Of a stretch of 37,207 nt of DNA, positions 18,464-25,313 are shown one piece after another; within the stretch, counting starts at the first letter, position 1; every line of letters begins with the position of its first letter. Position numbers and translations under genes: made by a program. The notes below the pieces were generated by a model. That model saw only the letters and a list, made by a program, of their open reading frames with translations. It was not told the origin of the DNA and ran no database searches. Source of the DNA: an uncultured Clostridia bacterium. GTDB lineage: Bacteria; Bacillota; Clostridia; Christensenellales; UBA1242. The stretch spans positions 1-37,207 of the forward strand of contig CALVPQ010000014.1 of NCBI GenBank assembly GCA_944351415.1, read 5' to 3'.

Positions 18464-18994
18464 TTATTTATTAGTGCTTCCAAATCCTTGATTTTTTCTT
18501 TTAGATGAAATTTTTAACAACTCATCAATACTTATTTCTTTGATATTCATTTTTTCAACTCTATGAATAATCCCCTGAGCTATAGCTTTTTTAGTGTTAT
18601 AGATAAGTGCATTATCAAAATCAATATTTTCCTTGTATTTACTTTTAAGTTCCTCTTCATCTAGATTTGATAAAACAAGAGGTCTATCATTTGAATTTGT
18701 TATAGCAATTTTTATCTCTCCACGATAACCACTATCAATAACACCTGCACTCTTTTTTATTCCCTTACTTCCTGTGCTTGAGCGCTCTTCAATTTGAAGA
18801 TAAAAATTAGGACTGCTTGCCCAAGCAATACCTGTTGGAATAAGACAGGTATTATACGGCTTTATTAAAATATAATCTTCTTCAAAACAAGCATAAATAT
18901 CATAACCTGCATTTTCTTCTTCTTTACTTGGAATAATTGCCTTTTCCTTCATCTTTGCAAAATAAACATTCTTTTCATCTATAAAATATTCCAT
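18464..18994 (-). CDS. dut: dUTP diphosphatase (dUTPase)
   Basis: This trimeric enzyme hydrolyses dUTP to dUMP and pyrophosphate, keeping uracil out of DNA and feeding dTMP synthesis. The five family motifs are visible: AGYDIYA (29-35), RSSTGSKG (71-78), GVIDSGYRGEI (84-94, with the catalytic Asp and the Tyr that stacks on uracil), KAIAQGIIHRV (136-146) and RKNQGFGST (166-174). At 176 aa it is longer than the usual 140-150 because about 30 residues (101-135) lie between motifs 3 and 4. The start is preceded only by a weak AAGAGTG. It lies 102 bases after dnaN with no clear terminator between, so cotranscription with dnaN is likely. Confidence 0.92.
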   Translation of the reverse strand: MEYFIDEKNVYFAKMKEKAIIPSKEEENAGYDIYACFEEDYILIKPYNTCLIPTGIAWASSPNFYLQIEERSSTGSKGIKKSAGVIDSGYRGEIKIAITNSNDRPLVLSNLDEEELKSKYKENIDFDNALIYNTKKAIAQGIIHRVEKMNIKEISIDELLKISSKRKNQGFGSTNK

Positions 18995-19096
18995 AATTTC
19001 ACTCTTTTTTTTATTTTAAAATATTTTTTAGCTAAATATTAAAAATTTATAGTTTGAAACTTATTTTATTTTAATATTTTTAATCACTGTTAAAGT

Positions 19097-20197
19097 TTAG
19101 CCTATAACTCTAACAGGAAGAATAAGATATAAAAATTCATCTTCTTCTGTTGGAACAATCACACAAGGTGTAGATGGTTTATTAAAACAAATTTTAACAA
19201 ACTCATTTGTGTTTACTCTTAAACTTTCAAGGAAATATCTTGGATTGAAAGATATAACAAGGTCTTTACCAGAAACATTAACATTTATATTTTCTTTTAT
19301 ATTTCCAAGTTCTGAATTTGAAGTTATGCAAAGATTATTTTCTTTTATATCAAACTTAACAAAATTATTATTGCTTGCGCGTGAAAGAAGTGTTGCTCTT
19401 TCAAGTGCTTGTTCAAACTGTTCTTTATTTATAATAACGAAAGTTTCATAATTTACAGGTATAATTTGTTTGTAATTTATATAATCACCTTCTAAAAGTC
19501 TTGACGTAACTTTAGTGTCTCCAAGGTCAACCATAATGGTGTATGGGTCAATATAAATATTTATAACATCATCACTGTCATCAATCATTTTGCTAAGTTC
19601 ACTTAAACTTCTTGAAGGAACAACAATAGATTTTGTTATATTTGAATTTATATTCTTTTTTACTCTTGCAAGACGGTATCCATCAAGAGCAACAACGTTA
19701 AGTTCATTATTATTTATATCAAAAAGCACACCCTTTAAAATAGGTCTTGAATCATCAAGTGCAACTGAAAAGATAGTTTTATTAACACAAGTTTTAAAAT
19801 CTTTTTGACTTATTCCAAAATATTCTTTGCTTTCAACTCTTTTAAAGCCTGGATATTCAACAGGGTTATAACATTGAATAACACTTTCACTGTCTTCATA
19901 TCGAATTGTCATTTGATTTTTTTCATTAACTTCAAGTTCAATTTGAGTATTTGTAAGTTTTTTAACAAATTCAGTTATAAATCTTCCAGGAACAACAGTT
20001 TCCCCTTCACTTTTAACTTCAGCCTTAATCTTTTTTTCTATAGTAAGCTCTGTATCAGTTGCAGACATTGTGAGTGTATCATCTTCTGCTATAATTTTTA
20101 TACCTTCTAAAATAGGGTTTGCAATCTTATTTGAAATAGCTTTACTTACTCTTAAAAAGGCTTCAGAAAGTTCTAATCCTTGACATGAAACTAACAT
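19097..20197 (-). CDS. dnaN: DNA polymerase III beta subunit (sliding clamp)
   Basis: This is the ring-shaped dimer that tethers DNA polymerase III to DNA. The 366-aa length, the N-terminus MLVSCQGLELSEAFLRVSKA, the TDTELTIE segment of domain I, VALDGYRLARV of domain II and the C-terminal YLILPVRVI fit the three-domain clamp family. The start follows TTAAGGAG at good spacing. It is downstream of dnaA in the same direction, as in most Firmicutes, but separated by 339 bases holding DnaA boxes and its own promoter. dut follows on the same strand. Confidence 0.97.
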   Translation of the reverse strand: MLVSCQGLELSEAFLRVSKAISNKIANPILEGIKIIAEDDTLTMSATDTELTIEKKIKAEVKSEGETVVPGRFITEFVKKLTNTQIELEVNEKNQMTIRYEDSESVIQCYNPVEYPGFKRVESKEYFGISQKDFKTCVNKTIFSVALDDSRPILKGVLFDINNNELNVVALDGYRLARVKKNINSNITKSIVVPSRSLSELSKMIDDSDDVINIYIDPYTIMVDLGDTKVTSRLLEGDYINYKQIIPVNYETFVIINKEQFEQALERATLLSRASNNNFVKFDIKENNLCITSNSELGNIKENINVNVSGKDLVISFNPRYFLESLRVNTNEFVKICFNKPSTPCVIVPTEEDEFLYLILPVRVIG

Positions 20198-20224
20198 AAT
20201 TTTCTTCTCCTTAATGCTATTATA

Positions 20225-20253
20225 ATTTTACCACTTTAACAGTAATAAATCAA
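20225..20253 (-). promoter_or_regulatory. Promoter of dnaN
   Basis: On the minus strand TTGATT (20253-20248) and TAAAAT (20230-20225) are 17 bases apart, 28 bases before the dnaN start. Confidence 0.7.
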
Positions 20254-20290
20254 GTTTTTTAAATAACTTTATATAAATAAATGCTATTAA

Positions 20291-20322
20291 AAAAGAATGT
20301 AAAATATAAAATACATTCTTTT
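20291..20322 (-). terminator. Terminator after dnaA (bidirectional in form)
   Basis: The 11 bp stem AAAAGAATGTA/TACATTCTTTT (20291-20301 with 20312-20322) has a 10-base loop and a T-rich end on either strand. It lies inside the putative oriC and suggests that dnaA and dnaN are not one simple transcript. Confidence 0.7.
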
Positions 20323-20536
20323 ATTTTTTTTCTTTTTATTTTTTGTTTTTTGCCTTTTTTAAGAAAGAAGATAATTATTTTTATTTATTTTAAATAATAA
20401 TTAATATAAGGCTATGTTAATATGTGAATAACTTTTTAATAACACTATATATAGAAATTTATTAATGATTTTTACTCTTTATTATGCTATATATAGAGTT
20501 TAAAAATGTGGATAAAATGTTGAAGAATTATTTTAT

Positions 20537-21895
20537 TTATTCACTTGTTAACATTTTTTTAATGTCACTTACAATAGATTGTGTTTTGTGTGAGGTTTTA
20601 AGTTCATCAGTTATCTTATCTCGTGAATGAATAATGGTTGTATAATCTCTTCCACCAAACATTTTTCCAATAGAAACAAGAGGTATTTCAAGATATTCAC
20701 AGATAAGGTAAACAGCAATCATACGAGGTTCCACAACTTCTTTAGATTTTTTCTTACCAACAATATCCTGTCTTGTTATATCATAGTATTTACAAACTGT
20801 ATCTATAATATCATCAGCTGAAATACCTTCATTTTTTTCTTCTTCAAATTGGCCATTAAAGGCTTCAATAGCATCTTCTTTTGTTGCAATTTGTTTATTT
20901 GAAAGAGTTGCAAGAAAATATACCTTTGAAAGCATACCTTCAAGTTCTCTTATGTTTGTATTTATTCTCTCAGCAATAAAATCAATAGCTTCATCATCTA
21001 TTGCATATCTTTCAAGTTGACATTTTTTTCTTAGAATAGCAATACGTGTTTCTAGGTCTGGTGATTGAATATCTTGAATAAGACCTGATGAAAAACGAGA
21101 ACGCAGACGTTCAGCAAGAGTTTCAATATCCTTAGGTGGACGGTCTGATGCTATGATTATTTGCTTATTGTTTTGATAAAGTTCATTAAAGGTGTTAAAA
21201 AATTCCTCTTGTGTGCTTGTCTTCTTTGAAATAAATTGAATATCATCAACCATTAAAACGTCAAGATTACGATATTTGGCTCTAAAGGCTGATATATCTT
21301 TATTTCGATTAGAAGAAACCATACCAAGACTTTCAATATAGTCATTAGAAAATTGGTCACAAGTCACATATTTAACTTTTAAATTAGGGCTATATTCTTT
21401 TAAATAGTTGCCTATAGCATTTAAAAGATGGGTTTTTCCAAGACCTACTCCACCATAAATAAATAGTGGATTAAACTTTTCACCTGGGTGTTCGGCAACT
21501 GCCCTTGCTGCAGCATAAACGAATTGATTAGATTTTCCAACAACAAAATTATCAAAAGTATATTTTGCGTTAAAAGGATTTTTTGTTATCTCAACTTCTT
21601 TTTCTTTTGTTTTTTCACCATTAGATTTTATATATTCTATTTCTTCATTTTGGTCAAGCACTTCAATTTCTATATTTTCTCCAAATATATCTTGAGAAGC
21701 TTTTAAAAGATTATCAAAATAGTTTCTTAAAATTTGATTTTTTGCAGAAGTTGAGTTTGAAGCAACAATAAGTTTTTTGTTTTCAACAAAATCCACAACT
21801 TTTAAAGGTTTAAACCACATAACAAATGAAACGTTAGATACCGTTAATTCAATTTTATCAAGCACTGCTTGCCATAAAGAAACTAAATCTTGCAT
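20537..21895 (-). CDS. dnaA: Chromosomal replication initiator protein DnaA
   Basis: This AAA+ ATPase binds DnaA boxes and opens oriC. Domain I covers about residues 1-80, a short linker about 85-108, the AAA+ domain about 110-325 and the DNA-binding domain IV about 345-452. The Walker A motif GGVGLGKT is at 148-155, Walker B DVLMVDD at 212-218, the sensor/box VII arginines are in ERLRSRFSSGL at 262-272, and the DnaA signature GRDYTTIIHSRDKI at 415-428 reads DnaA boxes. The length of 452 aa is normal. The start follows AAGGTGG with 6-base spacing and has a strong promoter. The gene upstream in the opposite direction is not rpmH/rnpA but a lipoprotein and recF, an unusual arrangement. Confidence 0.98.
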   Translation of the reverse strand: MQDLVSLWQAVLDKIELTVSNVSFVMWFKPLKVVDFVENKKLIVASNSTSAKNQILRNYFDNLLKASQDIFGENIEIEVLDQNEEIEYIKSNGEKTKEKEVEITKNPFNAKYTFDNFVVGKSNQFVYAAARAVAEHPGEKFNPLFIYGGVGLGKTHLLNAIGNYLKEYSPNLKVKYVTCDQFSNDYIESLGMVSSNRNKDISAFRAKYRNLDVLMVDDIQFISKKTSTQEEFFNTFNELYQNNKQIIIASDRPPKDIETLAERLRSRFSSGLIQDIQSPDLETRIAILRKKCQLERYAIDDEAIDFIAERINTNIRELEGMLSKVYFLATLSNKQIATKEDAIEAFNGQFEEEKNEGISADDIIDTVCKYYDITRQDIVGKKKSKEVVEPRMIAVYLICEYLEIPLVSIGKMFGGRDYTTIIHSRDKITDELKTSHKTQSIVSDIKKMLTSE

Positions 21896-21915
21896 AATAA
21901 ACCACCTTAATCATT

Positions 21916-21952
21916 ATTATAATATTTATCAGAATAAAAGTCAACTTTGACT
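21916..21952 (-). promoter_or_regulatory. dnaA promoter with overlapping palindrome
   Basis: On the minus strand TTGACT (21944-21939) and TATAAT (21921-21916) are 17 bases apart, 20 bases before the dnaA start. The -35 forms half of a perfect 6 bp inverted repeat AGTCAA-CT-TTGACT (21939-21952), a possible repressor site. Confidence 0.8.
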
Positions 21953-21970
21953 GACTAAAAAAGCGAGATA

Positions 21971-22015
21971 AAAACATTCAGATTGAAAGAATATAACTTT
22001 TTTTTCAATCTGAAT
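21971..22015 (-). terminator. Terminator of the 155-aa lipoprotein gene
   Basis: A perfect 13 bp stem (21976-21988 with 22003-22015) with a 14-base loop is followed on the minus strand by GTTTTTATC. It separates this gene from the dnaA promoter. Confidence 0.8.
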
Positions 22016-22070
22016 ATTATAAATTTCAATCTTTGTTTTAGAATATAGAATTATATAAAAAAACTAAAAT

Positions 22071-22538
22071 CTAAAAGGATTGTTCTGCTAGTGAAGGATA
22101 TATTCTTTCAAAAAGGTCTGTTGTAAGTTCAAACTCATACTCTTGTTCTAAGATTGTTAAATTAACTTGAATTGGTGAAAGACTATAGTTTTCTTCACTT
22201 ATTGCATCAAAAGAAAGTGAATAACTGTAAGCCGTAACTATAAGCCCATTATTTTCATAATCTTCAATTGAGTTTTTTTCAACTTCAATAGTTGTTTCAT
22301 TATATATAGCAGAAAATTCACTAGGTTCTGAAAGAAAGATAAGAGTAAAGCCTGTCAGTTCTCCGCTTTCATCAACTGTTTTTGTTTGCACAGCTTCAAT
22401 AATTCCATCAAGTTTTGTAACATCTCTTTCAGCATTATCACCACCACAGCCCACAAGAAGAATACTTGATAGAATAAATATTGATAGACATAACAATGAT
22501 ATAATAACATTTTTAAAATTTTTTGATAAAGTTTTCAT
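22071..22538 (-). CDS. Small predicted lipoprotein of unknown function
   Basis: The protein has 155 aa with a basic start (MKTLSKNFKN), a long hydrophobic segment and the lipobox LLVGC, so Cys31 is the predicted lipid attachment site. The mature part is acidic and beta-rich (LTGFTLIFLSEPSEFSAIY, IQVNLTILEQEYEFELTT) and resembles small extracellular Ig-like or lipocalin-like proteins, which is a guess. The start follows AAGGAG with good spacing; the stop is TAG. It is located between dnaA and recF, where Firmicutes normally have no such gene, and is divergent from recF. I do not recognise a family. Confidence 0.82.
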   Translation of the reverse strand: MKTLSKNFKNVIISLLCLSIFILSSILLVGCGGDNAERDVTKLDGIIEAVQTKTVDESGELTGFTLIFLSEPSEFSAIYNETTIEVEKNSIEDYENNGLIVTAYSYSLSFDAISEENYSLSPIQVNLTILEQEYEFELTTDLFERIYPSLAEQSF

Positions 22539-22634
22539 TATTACTCCTTATAAATTCTGCTTTTATTATAAGACATTTTACCCTTCTAGTCAAAATAAAA
22601 ATCAAACTTTTATAAACTCTAATAAAAATTATGT

Positions 22635-22662
22635 TTGTAAAATGTGTAAGATGTGATAAAAT
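22635..22662 (+). promoter_or_regulatory. recF promoter: extended -10, probably leaderless
   Basis: TTGTAA (22635-22640) and the extended -10 TG-A-TAAAAT (TG at 22654-22655, box 22657-22662) are spaced by 16 bases. The box ends 6 bases before the recF ATG, so transcription would start at or beside the A of the start codon. No Shine-Dalgarno was seen. Confidence 0.55.
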
Positions 22663-22668
22663 AAAAAT

Positions 22669-23736
22669 ATGATTATAAACTCACTTAAACTTATAAACTT
22701 TAGAAGTTATAAAAATAAGACTTTTAAATTTAGCAAAGAACTTAATATTTTAGTTGGAAAAAATGCTCAAGGGAAAACAAATGTTATTGAAGCTATTTTT
22801 TTTGCTGTTATAGGAAAGAGTTTTAAATCATCAAAAGAAAAAGAAGTTATAAAATGGGGAGAAAATAAAGCTTATTTATGCGGAGAATTTTCAAAGAAGT
22901 ATCGCGAACAAAAGATTGAAATATATTTTGATGAAAATAAAAAGAAAAGTATAAAGATAGATGAAATAGGTATTCATAAAATAGGTGAACTTATGGGAAT
23001 AACTAATGCCGTGTTTTTTTCACCAGATGAGTTAAAACTTGTTAAAGAAAGCCCTGAAGAGCGAAGAAGATTTATGAATATTGATATTTCCCAAACAAAT
23101 AAAAGATATTTTTACCTTATAGGAAGATATGAAAAGGTGCTTGCAAATAGGAATAAACTTCTTAAAAGCACAAAAGATATAGAAGTTATCAAAGAAACTA
23201 TTGAAATTTGGGATAAAGCACTTTCTGACCTTGCAGAAAAAATTGCTTGTGAAAGAAAAAAATTTATTGAAGAACTTTCCCCTTATGCAAAACTTGCTCA
23301 CCAATATATTTCAGGCGGAAAAGAAGATATAGAAATTAAATATATTTCATCTTTTGATTGTGATGGTTATAGTGAAAAGATGTTTAAATATCTTCAAAAG
23401 AATATTGAAAAGGATTTTAAACTTGGCTATACAACTGTTGGAACTCACAGAGACGAACTTGACATTTTTTTAAATGGAACTGAAGTCAAAAACTATGGTA
23501 GTCAAGGACAACAGAGAACAGTTGCATTATCTATGAAACTTGCAGAGCTTGAAATTATAAAAAATCGTGTTGGCGAATACCCTATACTTCTTCTTGATGA
23601 TGTGTTTAGTGAACTTGATGGAGAGAGAAGAAAAAAACTTTTAAATTTTACTTCTAAAACACAAACCATTATAACTTGCACAGAATTTAATGAAAAAGTG
23701 AAGGCAAATATTATAAAAATTGAAAAAGAGGATTAA
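22669..23736 (+). CDS. recF: DNA replication and repair protein RecF
   Basis: This SMC/ABC-type ATPase helps load RecA on gapped DNA with RecO and RecR. The Walker A motif GKNAQGKT is at 30-37, the ABC signature YGSQGQQRT near 276-284, and Walker B ILLLDDVFSELDG near 305-317. The N-terminus MIINSLKLINFRSYKNKTF and the 355-aa length fit the family. It is normally downstream of dnaN and yaaA in the same direction; here it is divergent from dnaA and yaaA and gyrB are missing. There is no ribosome binding site, and the promoter suggests a leaderless transcript. A cloverleaf element follows its 3' end. Confidence 0.96.
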   Translation: MIINSLKLINFRSYKNKTFKFSKELNILVGKNAQGKTNVIEAIFFAVIGKSFKSSKEKEVIKWGENKAYLCGEFSKKYREQKIEIYFDENKKKSIKIDEIGIHKIGELMGITNAVFFSPDELKLVKESPEERRRFMNIDISQTNKRYFYLIGRYEKVLANRNKLLKSTKDIEVIKETIEIWDKALSDLAEKIACERKKFIEELSPYAKLAHQYISGGKEDIEIKYISSFDCDGYSEKMFKYLQKNIEKDFKLGYTTVGTHRDELDIFLNGTEVKNYGSQGQQRTVALSMKLAELEIIKNRVGEYPILLLDDVFSELDGERRKKLLNFTSKTQTIITCTEFNEKVKANIIKIEKED

Positions 23737-23844
23737 ATATTATAAAATTTTTAAATATAATTTAAAGAAAAGTAAAAATTTTTATTTTGTATATTAATAT
23801 AAAAATTTGGTGTAAAAATTAAGAATGAGTGGAAGTAATCAGCG

Positions 23845-23942
23845 CCGAGTGTTTTGTTTGTTCTAGTAAAGAACAAACAACCCCGCTTGAAAAGGCAAGC
23901 GGGAAAATTGTCAAAATACTTTTGACAATTTAAAACACTCGG
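23845..23942. repeat. Structured element 1: closing stem with three hairpin arms (four-way junction)
   Basis: The 98-base element reads as a complete cloverleaf. The closing stem is 11 bp (23845-23855 with 23932-23942). Arm 1 is 9 bp (23856-23864 with 23870-23878, loop 5). Arm 2 is 8 bp and GC-rich, CCCGCTTG/CAAGCGGG (23882-23889 with 23896-23903, loop 6). Arm 3 is 12 bp (23905-23916 with 23920-23931, loop 3). All stems are perfect. Unpaired junction bases are 0, 3, 1 and 0, the same as in the second element at 36643-36751. It is GC-richer than its surroundings and lies between recF and yqeY. It may be a MITE-like repeat, a structured RNA or a DNA junction element; no known family is recognised. 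Confidence 0.75.
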
Positions 23943-23958
23943 GTCGTGTTAAATCATT

Positions 23959-23986
23959 TTGAAAAACTTATAAAAAAAGTTATAAT
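23959..23986 (+). promoter_or_regulatory. Promoter of the yqeY-metallophosphatase pair
   Basis: TTGAAA (23959-23964) and TATAAT (23981-23986) are 16 bases apart, just downstream of structured element 1 and 24 bases before yqeY. Confidence 0.65.
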
Positions 23987-24009
23987 AAAAAGGTAAAAGG
24001 AGAAAAATT

Positions 24010-24432
24010 ATGTTATATGATGAAATAAAGAAAGCAAATATTCAAGCAATGAAGGCTCAAGACAGTGTTGCAAGAAGTTTCTATAGTGTTGTTTTGAATA
24101 AAATAATGCTTGAAAATATTAAGAAAAGAGAAAAAGGTGAAGAAGTTAATGATAGTGATATTGCAAACATCTTGCAAAAAACTATAAAAGAGCTTGAAGA
24201 AGAAAAAGAAAACTATAGAAAGGTTAATAATTTAAAAGAAGTTGAAAATATAGAAAAACAAATAGAACTTGCAAAGAAATATCTTCCAAAACAACTAACA
24301 AAGGAAGAAATTAAAGATATAATAAATTCACTTGAAGATAAATCTATTCCTTTTGTTATGAAACACTTTAAAACAAATTATAATGGAAAGTGTGACATGA
24401 GGGAAGTTCAGGAAGTTTTAAAGAGTTTGTAA
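24010..24432 (+). CDS. yqeY: GatB/YqeY domain protein
   Basis: The 140-aa helical protein matches the YqeY family, which resembles the tRNA-binding tail of the GatB amidotransferase subunit. Its exact role is not settled. Family marks are the N-terminal LYDEIKKANIQAMKAQDSVARSFY-type helix (residues 2-25), the acidic coiled region KELEEEKENYRK and ELAKKYLPKQLTKEEI (about 87-102). The C-terminus ends in DMREVQEVLKSL. The start follows AAAAGGAGAAAAATT. Its TAA stop overlaps the ATG of the next gene by one base (TAATG), so the two are translationally coupled. Confidence 0.88.
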   Translation: MLYDEIKKANIQAMKAQDSVARSFYSVVLNKIMLENIKKREKGEEVNDSDIANILQKTIKELEEEKENYRKVNNLKEVENIEKQIELAKKYLPKQLTKEEIKDIINSLEDKSIPFVMKHFKTNYNGKCDMREVQEVLKSL

Positions 24433-25127
24433 TGAAAGTATTTGCAATAAGCGACCTACATTTGTCTATTAATAATCCAAAACCTATGGATATTTTTGGT
24501 CCTGTATGGGAAGGATATATTGATAAAATTTTTGAAGATTGGAAGGAAAAAGTAACAGATGAAGATATAGTTCTTCTTGCTGGGGATTTTTCATGGGCAA
24601 TGAAATTAGAAGAGACTAAACAAGATTTTAATCTTCTCAGCACACTTCCAGGTAAAAAAGTTATAATACGTGGAAATCACGATTATTGGTGGAAATCAAT
24701 ATCAGCTGTAAGAGATATTTTACCAAGTGGGTTTTATGCTATTCAAAATGATGCTATAAAATTTGAAGATATTATTATTTGTGGAACCCGTGGTTGGACT
24801 GTTCCTGAAAGAAACACCGAGCAGACAGAAGAAAATAAAAAAATTTATGATAGAGAAGTTCTACGTTTAGAATTAACTTTGCAAGCAGCGGATAAATTAA
24901 GGAATAATGGAGAAAAAATTATTTGCATGATGCACTACCCTCCAACAAATTTTACAAAAGATGATAGTGACTTTACTAGATTAATAGAAAAATATAAAGT
25001 TAATAAAGTAGTGTTTGGGCATCTTCATGGATTAAAGAAAGTTGAAAACAATTTTATTAAGAATGGGATACCTTATTTTTTAACTTCTTGTGATATGACA
25101 GAGAATAAACTAACACTTATTGACTAA
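24432..25127 (+). CDS. Calcineurin-like metallophosphoesterase (predicted phosphohydrolase)
   Basis: The 231-aa enzyme has all the metal-binding motifs of the family: SDLH (Asp8, His10), GD (51-52), GNHDYW (81-86), MHYP (His168) and GHLHG (196-200). It probably binds two divalent metal ions in the cytoplasm and hydrolyses a phosphoester; the substrate is unknown. The overall sequence resembles the predicted phosphohydrolases of COG1768. No signal peptide or membrane segment is present. It is coupled to yqeY by a one-base overlap, which suggests coexpression but not necessarily a shared pathway. Confidence 0.9.
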   Translation: MKVFAISDLHLSINNPKPMDIFGPVWEGYIDKIFEDWKEKVTDEDIVLLAGDFSWAMKLEETKQDFNLLSTLPGKKVIIRGNHDYWWKSISAVRDILPSGFYAIQNDAIKFEDIIICGTRGWTVPERNTEQTEENKKIYDREVLRLELTLQAADKLRNNGEKIICMMHYPPTNFTKDDSDFTRLIEKYKVNKVVFGHLHGLKKVENNFIKNGIPYFLTSCDMTENKLTLID

Positions 25128-25252
25128 CAAAGTATAACTACAAAATTATAAAATTTAAAAAAATATCAAGAAAAAATATTAAACTTTTGTTTAATTGTAT
25201 ATAAAAAAGGGTATATATTTATTTATATATATTTTTACACTTGCAATTTTAA

Positions 25253-25281
25253 TTGACAAAAATAACAAAGTGTTGTAAACT
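25253..25281 (+). promoter_or_regulatory. Promoter of the 479-aa lipoprotein
   Basis: TTGACA (25253-25258) and TAAACT (25276-25281) are 17 bases apart, 32 bases before the start codon. Confidence 0.75.
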
Positions 25282-25313
25282 ACAAAAAGTATTTAACTTA
25301 AACGGAGAAAAAA

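Larger units (their letters stand above)
20198..20536. other. oriC: Putative replication origin (oriC) between dnaA and dnaN
   Basis: This 339-base gene-free region is very AT-rich. It contains TGTGAATAA at 20423-20431 and TGTGGATAA at 20507-20515 (TTATTCACA and TTATCCACA on the minus strand, good DnaA boxes). A one-mismatch box TTATTCACT overlaps the dnaA stop at 20537-20545. Two identical palindromes CTATATATAG lie at 20445-20454 and 20487-20496, 42 bases apart. Bases 20330-20425 are nearly pure A/T and could unwind. The number of boxes is low, so the call rests partly on gene context. Confidence 0.6.

Noticed and set aside
23845..23942. Structured element 1 as a tRNA or tRNA-like gene
   Set aside because: Stem lengths, loop sequences and the missing anticodon, D-loop and T-loop consensus do not fit.
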